From the NCBI GenBank assembly GCA_019137255.1, contig WPDH01000060.1, forward strand, positions 1-64,000: a stretch of DNA of 64,000 nucleotides, given 5' to 3'. The notes below the pieces were generated by a model. It was not told where the DNA came from. It searched no databases and was given only the letters and a program-made list of their open reading frames with translations. Of this stretch, positions 44,002 to 58,700 are shown piece after piece; the stretch's first letter is position 1, and every line of letters starts with the position of its first letter. Source of the DNA: Corinectria fuckeliana. Taxonomy: Eukaryota; Ascomycota; Sordariomycetes; Hypocreales; Nectriaceae. The translations under genes were made by a program, and so were the position numbers.

Positions 44002-46751
44002 TGCAGTGGTGCCCAGCAAGGTAGGAGCCTGAAACAAGCGAACAGATGGTATGTCTTGGATTAGATGGGTGTTGGATTAGATATCGGTAGCAAGAAGGAA
44101 TGCCGAAGCGCTTGGATAACTGGATTCTATCAAACTCCGTTCCCCTTTTACGTTGAGTAGTCTTCCATTGTCATATCAACCCCATGCAACGCCCACTACT
44201 CATTCCATAAATTCCTCAGTTGTCCGTTGAACATGTAATTTTATAGTAATGGTCGCCAACCGTGAGTGACTTACCCTGCACCGACTCACATTTTACCCCT
44301 GAAAAGGACTTGATGGACAGAGGGAGGTTTCTTCCATAGCTTCACCTACTAGAACTCTCCATTGGCACACTCCGCTTGCTGAAGACGCTTGCTGAAGATT
44401 GCGATTTACTCCTCGTCCCCTCTTACAAGCTTCACTTACGAATGAGTCACCGCAACAGCGCCGCTTTGAGCAAATGCCGACTGTCGCACCAAGATATCTT
44501 CATCCCCCCCCTTCCCGGGAGCCTGCATGCGCTCATCGCAAAGGCAGCCAGCGCCGAAGCGAGTACGCTGCACGTTTAAGCTGTGTAGCCGGCACCAAGG
44601 ACACGAATGCAGACGGGACGGGGGGGGGGGGGCAGGCTTGCATATCTCGGTGAGCAGCAACCAGCCCGATGGGTGTCGCCCTTTCTTTGTTCTTCGCAGA
44701 CCGAGATTGCAGGCCGGGCAGGCAAACCGAAAACGAGGTGCCACGGCGTGCTTCGGGGTGGGAGGGTGATTTCTTTCTTTCCTCGGCCTGATCTGCTGAC
44801 TTTGCTCGAGTTGGACAGCAGAACTTGGGGCAAGTGGGAATTCAAAATAGGGCCGCCGACAGACATCTCAGTCGGTTGGACCACGTCCGAAACACAGAGA
44901 CAGGCGGCTGGCTACCAGCAGGGCCGGCGGCGCTCAAGGCAGCTGCCAGGTCGCCTCCCGGGAAGCTGCAGATGCGATCAGGCGTCGTGAGTCAGACGTC
45001 GCCGTGCTGAGGCTGTTGGACAGGACGTGTACACGTTACGGTCTCTTGACGGGGACGACGTGCCTTCAACGTCTTGTCCGTGTGTCTTGTACACCACCAG
45101 CATCAACACTAGCATCAATACCAACACCCAAACACCCAGGCACTCAATCAACGCCGGCTTTGCCGTCTGTCCAGCACCCACAGACACTGCCCAACGAGAC
45201 ACCTTCATGTCCGCGTCGACGGGTGTGCCACGATCCACCAACTAAGCGGCATCCTAGCTCAAGTCAGTCGCACCCAATCTAGAATCGAGAGAGCGTAGCG
45301 CAACACGTAACGTCCATTCCTAGAGCCTCAGAGGGTTGGCTCCTTGGCCGTGACGAAATTTTCGGGCGGCTTTGTTTTTCTTTCATATTGTGTGTAAAAA
45401 AGAAGAAGATGAAAAAAAAAGGGCCTCTCCTCATGTTGATTGCTCCCTTTTCTTGGCGTTCTGGCCATCCACCACCCACGCCCCCCTCCGGTTAATTAAT
45501 TGGTAAAGGAAGGGCGAAGGAAGCACAACTCCAATTCGGCTTTTCCTTTGTTCTCGTCGTTCTCCTGGGATTATCCGTAGAGCGAGCGACTGGCCCCATC
45601 CCCACGTTGTTCTGGAACGATGCCGAAAGGGCCAAAAAGGACCCTGTGGAATTTGGGCGCCCCTTCCATCTCCCGCAGGACCATGTCAGAAACGTGGACC
45701 CTCCCTTCGAGATCCATCGCCCAGGGGAGAATGAGATTGACAGCACGTCTCTCTCTGTGTGTGTGTGTCTCAGGGACCCCCGCCCCCCCCCCGGGCGCCT
45801 GAGATTTGTCCGATCCGGCCCTGTCGCGAATGGCCCCCAAAAACCTCCGGGGATGCTCCACGGACCACCCGGGTCGAACCTCCGACGACGTCCGGCCGCG
45901 CCACGTCCCAATTCGTGACGCCCGTGGCCCCCGGGTTCCCGTTGTCCCCGAGCGAGCCTGGGATGTCCCCGCCTGCTCCGTCCTTCACCATAGTAAACCT
46001 TCACCTGCTTGTCCATGTCCATGTCCGTCCATCTCTCCGCGTTGTCCTTTTCATCCTCATTCTCACCCTCAGCCACCCACCAACCCGCCCCCCTCTCAAA
46101 CAGCATCGCCACCTTTTGCCTACGCCCCGACCAGAATAAACCTGGACAGCTGTCATCCATCTCCATGGTCCACCCCCGCACCTTCTCGACCAAGCTCCCG
46201 GAACCGAGTCCGCGAGTTTCGTGCCCGGGCCTTAGCTGGGGGCATCGTGGTGGCCCTCTGACTGGCCTCGTCTGCCCGTCCGGTGGGTAAAACGTGACTC
46301 GACGGATATGCGAGTAATGGCCTGATGCCCACTTGGCTCTGTGGGAGATTGATTTCAATGCGGTGGTCCTGGTGTTTTTTTTTTGGGAAGCTTTTGCAGA
46401 GGGGCATGGATAAGGATAGGGGGGGGGGGGGGGTTCCCCTTGTTATTGTTCTGCAAGGAACACTTCCCGGGCGGGACACGTTCTGTGCCCCCCGGCTCTG
46501 TGCATGTCTGCCGTGCTATGATGCGGAGGACGGAATCGAGAAACGCAAAAAAAGACGGGAGCTGAGGATGGGAACGGGAACGGGCATGGGGGATGGCCGA
46601 CTGCCAGAAACATCCGTCAGATGTCAGTTCGGGCTTATGGCGCCCTGGTGACCATTGCGGTTGACGTGGCAGTTTATTGTGTAGGGGGCTGCACAGCCGA
46701 GGTTCGAACGGGCAACGGCGCACGTCTATTTGGCAAGGTGGTGGTAGTGGT

Positions 46752-46775
46752 GATGATGATGATGATGATGATGAT
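46752..46775. repeat. GAT trinucleotide microsatellite
   Basis: Eight perfect GAT units are followed by a GGTGGA-rich purine stretch to about 46810. No coding frame around it is supported. Confidence 0.85.
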
Positions 46776-49700
46776 AGTGGAGGTGGTGGTGGAGGTGGAG
46801 GAGGTGGTGAACCAAGTAATCAGGTAACTGCTACGCGCGCGATACATCTATCTCGTCGTTGATCCCGTCGGCGGAAACGACCCCTTTGGTGTTGCTCAAC
46901 ACCTTTGGGTAAGAAAGGTGTCATATCACACGAGAATTGTGCCGCTGATCCCAGACCGGCGGCTTGTCTCCCCCATCCTTTCGACGGAGGAACTATCGAT
47001 CGACTATCGAGCTGGCAACTGGTACCGAGCCCCTTCGCCTGTAGGTGACAACTCACCTGCATCGGTGGTGGTTGTCTGCGAGGAACCTTTCGCTGACCTG
47101 AGCGGACGGGACGCGATGCTGTCGGCTAGGATGCGTACTTACCCTTCGTGCGAGGCAAACACTGTTTCTCCTTCCAATCCCCCATGTCTCGGCACTTCGC
47201 CGCTGGGCCGCATGGGACCAAACTTTGCAAGACTCGGGTTCGCCAGGGTCGAGTGCCGACTTTCTGACAAGCATCCATCATGACATCGGTCCCATGGGAC
47301 CGGGCTCAGAAGCCCGCCCCGAGGCCGAAGCTCGGCCGCGTTGGCTCCGAAAACCCTCATCAACTTGAAGGCCTTGGGCGACGGCTCGGGTTTCACCAAA
47401 CGCATAGTAATTACCGTAGACGACGGCAGCGACGACAAGTCGACAGAGCCTTCGGCCCCATCCCGGACCCGGACATGGAGGCAAGGGGGCTTGTGTGCAT
47501 CCGGCTCGCCCTCACCGGTCCCACCTGTGCCTCAACAGGTTCGGCTCCGCTGCCGTCGTCGGCTGTGAAGAGGGTAAGACGGTGGAGGGCTTCGGGTTCG
47601 CCTTTCTTTCAACCCCCATGACCTCGGACTGCAAAGACATGCATAGCACCTATGCACATATGCAAGGGAAGGCGAGGCGAAGGCGGAGACGCCTCCCTCC
47701 GCCGCCTCCTCCGTTCCACGGCGGAACCCACTGGCATGGTACAGAGCATTGGCAGCTCCTTTCGCGTCCATGTACGGCGTGTGTGGTCCTGCGGCGAGCC
47801 ACCCCCTCTCGTTCTCCCCGTCCATGTATCTCGGACGGCATCTGTACCTACTGCGCCGCGCTGTACCCGTCCCCCCCCGTGTGCCTTTCCTGGCCGCCGA
47901 TACCCACTGTTGACCCGGACGGACTGGACCGTCCAGCGCCGACGGGGAGGTTGCGTCGAGGTTGCAAAGTGATAGATCAGTCTGCAAGGCAACGCGTGGG
48001 GGGGGGGCCGGCCCGAGCCAGGCCAGACCAAGGCCGGCGCCGCGTCCGCGAACGACGGCTAGTCTACGTGCTGACGGAACGGTAAGGGTGGCATGCCCGG
48101 TTGGGGCGTGTTCTGGCGTCCACGCGGGCCGACCTCGCGTCTGCAGCCCGCCGCCCGCTTGCTCGGCTCACCTCATGGACGATGCAGCAGAGGTGCAGCA
48201 CGCAGACTGGAAGCGGAGAGACAAGGTCGCCAATGTCAGCCTACATGATGGCGGCCTGCAGCCCAGCTGACCCGGGTAGCTAGCTGTGCGTGAGTCACCG
48301 AGCGAGTCGGTGGTGATATGCCACGCTGCAAGGCCTAGACCGTGGTGAGCCATGGTGAGAGACACAGGGCTGAAAATCGGCTGCACCCCAATCCAAAACG
48401 AGGCGCCGTGGCGGAAGGCCGGGGTCTGGCTTCTTCTTGGTCCTCGTAACGTGGGAAATGAGGCAATCTCAACGGCCTTGTTCTAGCTGCCGCTCTTCTT
48501 CCGCGCCAGGAGTCCGTTGACTGGAAAACAAAGATGCAACGTGGAAACCCGTCTCAGGTATCTCTGGTCGTGGCAATGCCCGAATCGCAATGTGGCATCA
48601 GACACCGGACGCGTGTAGTCAGTCGTACGTGGTGCCAGCATCTCTCCCGTACGAGGTATAGCGACTGGTCCTCAGAAATGAATCTGACACTTCACACTGC
48701 CGGCCAACCTCAACTAACTCATCCCAGTGGCGCCAGCGCTGGTCCCACCCCAAGCCCCTCCCTGGGGCTAGCAGATGGCTGCAACATCCCGTTAATCATG
48801 GGATCCCTTAATCATTGATGCAATACCTACTTCGTACAGCACAACAGAGCGGCGGTGCTAAAGGCTCGTCGTGGCTGACTGGTAGGGGCCTTGTTTCGCA
48901 AACGAGGCTATCAGAAGTAACAAGTGGACGGGAGACTGAGAGAGCCCGCGCCCCCCCCCCCCTGCGCAATGTCGATTGAATAATCTCCATCTTTGGATCG
49001 TGGTGGGCCCTCCCCCCCGGACAACCGTTGGCAATATTATTAGACTTGTAGAATAAGCCGTGTGCCACCGATTCCGAAAGGTGCCTGTCCCCGTCAGCTG
49101 CGGAGAAAGGATCGACAGACACAGGCAACCGTCATGCACTCAGCCAACAACCGCCCCCGACGTCGACTCGCACCATAGGCTGGCGGATGATGTTCCTCAG
49201 GGGTCGGACCCGGCGTCTTGGGGAAGGATTCTAGAAGGCTGAGTCTCAAGCCAGCAAGGGATCCTCCCAGATCCTCAAACCCCAGTCAGTCAGCCAACCA
49301 ACAAGTCAACAGCTCAGCGGTATGTACGAAGTACCTAGGCGGCTCTTCGTCGACGTTGTTTGCCTAGCAGGACCGGTGGATCACCCGCGGGATGAAACAC
49401 GAATATAGACCGGTGAGATGGGGAGACCGAAGGCGCCATCACGCAAAGCCGGTCAGCTTGTTTTGTTTCGCTCGCGGGCATGTGGCCCCGAGCCCTCGCA
49501 AAGCTGGCCTGGTTCGTCGTAACTTCTTTTTGACATGTATCGCGGGACCAGGATGGGCTTTGCTGCTAGTACAATGCCTCTGTTGCCCGGTACGTACCAC
49601 CATGTCGTGGCCTGTCGTGGCCTGTCATGACCTGGTGTCGAGTCTCACCCGGCCGTGAATGACTGCCCCAAGTAGACGACGTGGGAGCTTGCTTCGTCCC

Positions 49701-52700
49701 CTTTCGACCACCACCGAATGTAGCGGTGTGCCGAGTGAGGGCGGCATGGCTGGCCTCGCACCACACGGCCTCGCACCGCGACACGAACAACCCTTTGCCT
49801 TTGCCTTGTCCTGCCATCCCCTTGATGAGACGCCGTATTCGGCCATCCCAGTTTGCCTTCTCAGCAGGAATTGCCGAGACCCAAGGGAGGCAGGCAATAC
49901 CTCTGCTTCTCTTCATCATCTCGGACGCGGCGGCCGCTAATTGGTGGTGCACTAAACCATCGCCATGACTCCCACCCGCCCCCGCCGCGGATGGGTTCCG
50001 AGAGATTGGACAATTCTTCCCTCGCCCGCCAGAACAGATGGATGATTGAGGAAAGCTTGTTAGTAGAATCCTGCACGTCGCCAGTCACACCTTGACACCT
50101 TGAATTCCATGGCCGGGATCCCGACCGCTCTGCCTCATTTCCCCACGTCAACAAGGAGCAGCCCTTGCCCAACAAGGCATTCCATCAATGATGTGCAGCA
50201 GGCCCAAGCGCCCGCCACCCAAGGGGGGCGTGTCGTTTGAAGTCGACCGTCGTCAGGCCTTTGTCGGGTTCAGCATCCAGCCCCGATATACACCTGTTCG
50301 TTGTTGGACAGGACGCCTAGCTCGTTCCGCGGAACATGGGGCAGCGCCGAGGCCCGAGTATGGACGTAGCGCGTTGTAGATAGAGTGCCTCCCTTCCGCG
50401 AGCCTGGGTCGGCACTGACAGGAAGGGAGTGCGTAACTGCCCTCATCCTAGCCACCAGTGTCGGGAGCATCACCTTTTCGGTTGGGTATATGGCTTGGCA
50501 AAATCATGCGGCTATCCCGGCCAACTGGGACACAGCGGCTGAGCCTGGGCCCGGATGTTTGAGGCGCATGGACTCTCCGGTCAAGCAAACCCGGCGTGTG
50601 AGATAGCAGGCCTGGACTGTTTGCCATGGATGCGGTGCCTTTTTGTTGATATTGCTTGACTGACTCGGGTCGTCTCAGATTGCCCCTCTGGTTCCGTGCG
50701 ACGATTGGATCCACTAGGTCCCTGTTGTCGCATCATGCTGGCTTGGATTTACAAGGCGGAAAGCCCCAGTTCGAGACAAGGGGTTGAGGAGAAAGAAGAG
50801 AAGGAAAAAAAAAGGGAGAGACAGGTGCCCGAGATGTCAGGTCGAGCTGGAGGACGCGGACGATCAAGCTAATGCAGGAATGTTGGATGCGCGACGACAT
50901 TCTAACTGCGCCGTCTAATCACCAGCACTGTCCCTTTTGGTTGGCGGTTAAGGCTCCAGGTCCGTACCCGGTAATTAGGGACTAAGATGATGAGACATAC
51001 GCCCCGAGGTAACTTCGTACTTTGTACTTGGTTGGGGACCGCTGCCATATGATGTAGATTGATATTCCCAAGTTCTGCGCTATCCCTCGTGCCGAATTGA
51101 CGGTAAGGGAACGAGTGCGGATTGAAGTCACCGCTGCTAACCGTCGTTGCCCAAGGCACTCCGACCAGCCGTGATAGAGCTGGAGCTATTAACCGCATCA
51201 ACTGCCGTGCCTGCCGCGAGCCCAAAGACCTACCACCGGAGATGGATCGTGTAAGGTGTAGAGGCCTGCATAGGACCGAAGGGATCACCAAGCAGCCTAC
51301 CAGACACTCGACGACGTGTCCTGATGATGGCTGGGTCCGAGAACCTGCGTCTTTTAAGTGCATGGCGAAGCTACCGTCACCATCCAACCGGGTTGCATCG
51401 CGGGTCATATAAGTTGGCATGAGGGGAATGCGGCGGGAGGCGCGCAAGAGACGGGCGCTCCCGCGCTCCATCCGCACCCACCGGTCGTTCTAATCGGGGA
51501 TCTGGATCCGGACGGAGCATCTCAATAAGGCGTTTCGGCGCGGGATGGTAATGCGTATTGCATATCGATATGTGCTGTTCGTCATGTATGTGGAATAGAT
51601 CGTCGGATAAGGACCATTTGGAGATTGTATAATCACCTGCTCATCATGGTGACATTTTCTCTAGTTCGCTGTGGGGAGTAGTTGGGACGATGGCAAGATG
51701 GCTCGTGCATGTCGTCTTTGGAACGACTAGAGCCGAGCACTAGCTGAGCAATTGCAGCCTGCTTCGATTCGGCATCTGTGCTCCGTTCTCGGGTTGTTCG
51801 CTGGGTAGATTGGATTATGTGGCGCATCTGGCTGGACTGGTCTGTTCTGTTCAAGATGAGGCTCAAGATGGGCGCTGATGAACGGACTCTTGCCGAAATC
51901 AAAGCCAAATTGCGCTCAAATATGCCGAAAGTTAATTGTTCGTACTTTGCACATTAGCAAACAATCGAGAGCAATAGTGCTTCGTTAGTAGAGGCCTGAG
52001 ACCCCCGCGTCCCCCCCCTCGTTAGCTTCCGTGACTGCTTTCGCTCGTACCGGCTTAAGCCGGGTTCGAGTCCCTCGAGTATTTTGTATGGCTACCTAGT
52101 CGCTCCATCGTTGAGCGAAGTCGAGCCATGGCGGGCCAATCTTAGAGAGTTCTGCTGCTGTGCCACTTCTTGCTGGCATAGCATTGCATGGCTGCATCGC
52201 ATCAGCTGCCCGTCCACAATGATGCGATAGGCTGCATGCCGAGATTGGACGACGACACGTTGCGTCCTGGTCGAGGCAAGCCGCTCGAGACGCAATTGAC
52301 TGCCGCAAGAGGGAGAAAACTGACGGCAAGCTTGCTGGTTGCATGGTGCAGCAGCTTGGGCTGGTGTGGTAGGTTTTCCCCTTCCACAAAGGGGTTGATC
52401 TTTTGGTGCGTCCTTCTGAAGAGGGCACGTGGTCACAGCCCATCGTATAATTGAAATTGAGGGCGTGTTGGGTGTAAGTCTTGGTACGGGATAGCCGGCA
52501 TCTTGACCGTAACATTCTTCTTGTTTCTTGCGGCTGACGGAAAGAACCACGCCAGCCCGAAATAAGACACAATGAAAACAGGCAAACAGGTTCCATCGTG
52601 AGCCCAAGAACTCTTGGCGAGCATGCATTCCGCCTAGGCCCCAGGCGGAAGGAGACGGGATCATTTCAGGCTTCTCTGTGAATGAGTTTGAGAGGGTCGA

Positions 52701-55700
52701 TAAAGTGGAGCGCAGTGTACCCTATGAATGCGAAACGAAGGGCCAGGAAGGCGGCGCGGCATATGACCTGACTTGGGCAGACGATGGAGCGCCTAGCATT
52801 CGCGAAGTCTTGGACTTGATTTCGGGAACCCGCGTGTAAACTAAGCGGCTGGCTGAGCCTTGCTGCAGCAGCATTTTAGGTAGTTGCTGATGCGGTCGCC
52901 TATTGGAGCTGGGGGGGATGAAGGGAGAAACGGGAATGTCGAGCGCAGTATACCGCCGAGAGCGAGCCAAGAACCGTCATGCAATCCAATCCAATAATCG
53001 CCGGTGGATGAATGCAACGTGAATGCGGCGCGATGCGATGCGGTGCGGTGCAGTGCGTGTGTGTTTGATGTGCAGAACAGCGATGCGATCAGAATGCTGC
53101 AGAGGCGTGTTGGGGGCGGCAAGGATCCCAGAGGCCTTTCACTTCTCCGCGTGACACCCTCCACCCCAAACTGTGCATCGCAATGCTGCATCGTCCTCGG
53201 GTACCTTTTCTTGCTCCGCGCGTCCCGCCCTGAGCTTATGAGAACCCCTACGTCACCCCGTTTGCGTAGTGTGGGACTAATCACGTCACCTCGCCCTTGG
53301 CTAAGGATACGCGCATTCCAAGCCCACTGCCCACCTCCCTCCACGATACTTCCCATAGCCAGCGTGCTGCCTTTGTGGAATTGCATCGTGTTATGGTTTG
53401 GTGCTTTGCCGGGAGATCTGCTGATTAGGTGCCACATCCTCCCCCCTTCCCCCGGATCAGGACTATTGCTAGGGGCCCAAAGCGCGGACGATGTTGTCGG
53501 AGTTGCTAGGCGCATCTGGAAGCGGTGGGTGCCTGTCTATCCCCGTCTGGACCACCGAGATGATCGCGTCCGGATAAGCTATCGGCATGCTTTTGACTGT
53601 ATTCGTACGAATGCCAGGACGGAAAACGTCAATTTGCTCACAGCAGTCCCAAAGGCACCAGTGAGACGTCCCCGCACCCATGTCTCACAGCGGGGGCCCT
53701 TGAGATCACCCTAGGGACCGGGTATCGGCACCACTTAATGTCTCAGCCGATTGGGTAGATTGCGGGACGGGAACGTCATTCCCCCACGTCGCACTCTCTC
53801 TCTCCGCGTCTAGCAAATCAGAGCCTCCCGGCGCCTACGCCGGGCCCAGCCCGTCGGTGCATTTCGACAGCGACATTGCTTTTGTGTGTGTCGTTCTCAC
53901 TGGTTGCTGAGCCCCGTGCCCTCCGACGGTTCGTTCTTCCACACTGCTTTTCGAGCTCTCGAGTGGTGTGATGCGCTTTGCTTAGTTTGAGTTGCTCGTC
54001 GCATGGCAGACGCCGCATGTGATGTGATGATGCCGCCATGACTGTCTTTTTCCTGTCCGCCTCATCTTCGTTGCGTCCAGTTGTGTTATTTGTCCACGGT
54101 GTAACATGCGCTCGCCAAGCGGCTCCGCACCAGGCCCGGCACGACCACATGATCATGATGGCGATTGTCCAAATGTCGGTGTATGTCTCGTCCGGTGAAA
54201 GCTCACCCACGAGACTCCGCATTTGGGTTCAGCGAGCTTGAAATATGTTGAGGTAAGCAGCGGCAGCGGCACCGACAGCTCACGATAGGGCGGAGGTGGT
54301 CCGGCCCAGCTAAGGATCACCACAGCATGGTTGGCGCCTACCAACGCAGGGTTCACTGATGGCCGAGTTTTCCTGGTCCCCATTCAAGGACGCAGCACGC
54401 CATGGGCCTGTATTGGCTCCAACCAGAGCCATCGGAATTTTGGGAAGAGAGCATAAGTTGGTTACCCACGAGAAGGACAATCACGGTACTTTGCTGGCTG
54501 ATGGCGGGGCACTGGCAAGGCTGCAGAGGTGGCTGCACCTACTATGTAAGGTTCGCGACAGAGGCGGGGGTAAGACTGACGAAGAAGACTGACGACGGAG
54601 GAAAGCCACGGATTTGGCGGTACTGTGCGGCCGAGATACCCAAACGGGGGCCCACAGTCGCATCCTAGCTGGAGCTCCCCAGGCCTGTTTGATGGCCACA
54701 CCCCTCCAGGCCAAGGTGCGTGGGTGCGCAGCCTTTCATCCACGGCCGCCCTGTGTCTCTTTTTTTGTTTGGCTGTGGCTATTGCGACAAGGAGATGACG
54801 GGACTCGGCGCCAGAGGATCGACGGCTGATGATCTCATACCGTTGTCGGCCGTCCCAGGCGTTTGTTTCAAGATGGCCCGGGTCCAACAACCAACTGTCT
54901 CTGCCCTCGAATCACACCGCGTCAGGCGGAACATCGAGAGCAGGTCGCAATGTGAAATGGAGATGGGCATCTGGAACTTGGGACCTGGGACTTTGGGGCT
55001 GAACATCGGTCTCGGGGACATTGGTACAACAAAGTTTTCTTCCCCTCCCAATGACGCTGTCTCAGTCCAATCCAACCCTCCGGATAATGGATGCGATTGG
55101 CTTCTTCCCCACATACCTTTTTTTCCAGACAGTGCCTTGACCGTCTGGCCACCTCGGCCCAGGCAGGCGGTCATCATTACCGCCCCTTTGTGCCTTCGAG
55201 GCTAGCCCAGTCGAGGAGGGGGAGCTGAGGCGGGAGGTGGGAGGTCGACCGAACAGCGCTTGGAGCGGACGTTGGATTTCCTTCGTTGTCGGTATTTCGC
55301 TGACGGACCGTCGCAGCAGACGAGGATGACGATGTGAATCATGTCTATATACATGGTAACTAAATTTACAGTGGTACTGCATCGAACGCCCTGCCCTTCT
55401 CGGCTGAACCCTGTCCCTTCGTGACCAAGCAGCTGGTGCCTCTGGCGTCGTATTCTCGACGGGCGTCGAAATGAGACGGCGGGGACGACATCCCCAGGAC
55501 ATATCTTGTCAGCCGCCGACAAGGAGCAGCTCGCTTGCTCCAGGTTGACAGCACTGGTCCGGCCTAGGGCTGGGCAAGGGTCGGTTACCTTTCTGAGCAG
55601 AGACGAAGCCTGTCCCAGGGACTCCCAGGGACCAAGACACTCTTTTGGTGGGTTCCGCGGCAGTGGATACGCGGACATCGCCCGGACACGCCAGCGAGCA

Positions 55701-58700
55701 ACGTGCGTCAAGTAGTCGGAGACAAAGGAAGGCCCGGAGGTTGGAGGCTGATAGTCGGCGACAATCTGGCTTTCTGGCGATATGTGGGATTGGCCTCTTG
55801 GGTCGAGTCGTGAAGCAGTCGGAGCTAAGGGCCGACTCAAACGAGCCGCCCGGTCCATGCCTGGATTCCCTGCCCAGACGAAGGGGACGAGACACGCTAA
55901 CCGCCAGCGCGTGCTGGGGACGGGCTACATAGTATCCGACAAGGACGCCAGCGAAGAGCGTCACGATGATCGAAATAGAGAGGGCTTGGACGCGGCTGGG
56001 AACCTTGGCGCTGGGACATGGGAATGGAAGATGGAGATGATGTGAGATACTAGTAGTGACACATACTCGTATCGCCGGGGCGTTTCTGGGGCACCTGGAT
56101 CTTGAAACACAGCAATGAGTGGCCGGTGATCGCTTCTGCCACAGCCAACAACACCAGCCGATCTCAGGCTTCCTCAGGCCAAGGCACACACAGCCCAGGT
56201 TCAAGGCATTTTTAGGGTAGGACCGTTGCCAGTTGGAGACCTCCCATGGCCCCCACCAAGGGGGAACGGGGTATGAAGCCAGGTGCACATGACCATCTAT
56301 CCGAATCTCCCTTGACAATTTTCTTTTCGTTAGCTTCGGAAATTTTCTTGTTGCTTCATGGACCTGAGAATGAACTCAATCGCGTCGCGTCGCGGCCACC
56401 CGAATTCATGGCTCGGACTCTAGCACTCTGCCAGCTTCGTTGCTCGCTTCGACGTGCCTTGGCTTTGGTATGGATTGACTTTGGCTTCGGCAGACGACCC
56501 AACTCCCAAGAGCACGAGGTTCAGGTTCGCAGCCCCTGAAGCCAAAGCGTGAAGGGTTGGGCAGCTCGCCTTCGAGGCCATGTCCCAGGCTGGAGATCGA
56601 TTTCTCCGGGTACCTATTCTCGCCGCGTCCACTGGACGTCCGCCAAGGTACCTGTCGTCCGTCCCCCTTTACTACGTATCGTCCTCGACAAGGGGGGGTG
56701 GCAAGGTTTTGCCAGGCCCTGTCGGCAGACCCCTGTCGTGGGTGCGCCGGGCACATGGCGAGGTACCGGTCGAGGCGGGTACCTCTGACGGGTACGGTAC
56801 CTTTTCCTCTCGACGCTGGGACTTGGAGGCGACGGTCATCATTTTGGCGCCCACCCTGGTCATGGAATTGTTCTTTTTTCTGTGACTATCCGGGGGCCGG
56901 ACTGCCCTGGTCTCACATTTCGCTCCCTACCTTACCCAGGTCGTCTTGGTCTTGGTGTGTCTTGGACTGCTTGGCGACGGCGCCGGTTTCTGTCAACTGG
57001 CTCCCCCGGGTACGAACGAGGCTGGCTACGAACATTGTCTAATAATGGACTGGCAGTACGAGGGACAGCGTTTGGCTGACTGCTAATCTTGCCTATCCTG
57101 TCCACCTGTTTCAGCTCCTAGACTCAGCATCTCGTACCTCGTACTTCCTTTCGTACTTGATGCGGGGGCCGGCCTCGGAAGTTGGGGCCTTGTTGGGCCC
57201 TACCGAATAGTTCGCCTCCATTCTTTAGGCTGGCTCAACCAAGCTAGGCCTAGGAGCTTCTGACGTCGAAAGAAGCTAGGAAGCTCGTTTGTTTGCCTCC
57301 CTCGTGATCCAGCCCTGGCTCGCCGATAGACACGAGAGGAAGAAGAAGGAGAAAAAAAAAGGGAAAAAGGGAAAAAGGATAATCGACGACGACAGAAAAA
57401 GAACGGATCCAGAGGTTCAAGCGCCTGCTAGTGCGCGACCCCTCCTCCTCCATCCTACTTTGCTGGCTCGTATCTTGCGATTAGCTCTGACCGTGCAGTC
57501 CATGTTTAAAACTTTGGCACGACCGACGCCGCCGTGGACTGGAGTCACTGGACTCGGACACTTTCTCTGGCTTGTTTCACTGCCTATCGTCATTGTTAGC
57601 TGGTTGCTCATCATCTGCCCGCGCGACACCGCTTCGCGCATTGGCGCACTGCCGTCCCCTCCATGGATAGAAACGTTACGGCTGGTGCGGATCATCTAAA
57701 GACGGCATGCCTATCGTTTCTTGGTGCTCGGGTGCTGGAATTGCGTTTTGGAGGGATAGGCAGAGATCCTCATGCCTCCTCATTCCCCGGCAACCGACTA
57801 ACACGAGGAGTATGCAGACGGACCAGGTCGACGAGAGGGACAAGACGAGCTTGCCTCTTTTCTCTCGTCGAGTTGTCTCTCTCCTCGCCAGCTCATCTCC
57901 TCATCTCACCGTCATTTACTTGGAGGACTATGGCATCCACACGCCAACCTCTCTGGCCTCATCTCTCCCATTCGATCCCACATATACAGTATTCGATGAA
58001 ATCATCAACCATCACCGGCGTACGAACAGTCTCCACTTCCCGAACTTCGGGCTTAGACTCAGGCTCTCTGTCTTCTGGCCTCCAGAGGGGCAGACGGAAG
58101 CCAGTGGGAAATCGGGATGGAGACTTTACTAGACCGACCTTTTGGTAGTCTGTCCCACCCTCTTGGCGCGTTTGCTGGCGATGCCCACCCTCAGAGTCAC
58201 ACTGCCGCACTCCGAAATAGACGAGGAGGTGAAAACTCCGACCGGCGTAGGCGTAGGGAAGGACATGGAAGCTACCAATGGAAAACGAACAGAACGGACC
58301 CGTCATCCGTCACCCCATCCTTCACCCAGAATCCATCATCCATCGCCCATTCTGACGGATTGGCGGGTCCGCATTCACTCGCCGGGCCAGTCCCAAGCAA
58401 TTGGAACCCCCCCAGTGGCAGGCCAGCACTAGGCGCGCAGCGCGTCCAAGCCTCAATCCCTCGGCCATGCCATTGAGAGTCCTCATCAGGGCTTCCAAGG
58501 GACAGAGAACTTGGAAGAAGCCCACCAACGCCAAGTCTGGTTTGAAGCCAGTGCAAGCCGACAAGCCCCATATTATCATCACCATTATTCAACCACGTTC
58601 CGTCTTATCCAGGTTAGTTACTCAAACACACCACTCGGTCTGTCTCTCTGTTCGTCATCTCCCCCTCTTACACACCGACCGATAGACTTTTGCCATTATT

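Noticed and set aside
45492..46358. 288-codon minus-strand ORF, longest in the gene-poor region
   Set aside because: Gly/Arg/Trp-rich random-looking composition, overlapped by several long frames on the other strand, no domain and no splice logic.
52020..52082. tRNA-like B box (CCGGGTTCGAGTCCCTC)
   Set aside because: The T-stem has only three pairs, and no matching A box or acceptor stem is found upstream. Not a tRNA.
52841..53714. Overlapping 224- and 236-codon ORFs on opposite strands
   Set aside because: Both are probable products of GC-rich sequence with few stops. Neither shows a motif, and they cannot both be coding.
55509..56318. 269-codon minus-strand ORF with a hydrophobic stretch (SISIIVTLFAGVLVGYYVA)
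   Set aside because: One chance transmembrane-like segment is not enough; the rest is Arg/Pro/Ser-rich with no family and a competing plus-strand frame.
57289..57699. 136-codon ORF with a hydrophobic segment (FLWLVSLPIVIVSWLLIICP)
   Set aside because: The N-terminal half is a poly-Lys run from a purine tract and the hydrophobic part is isolated. No family or splice evidence.
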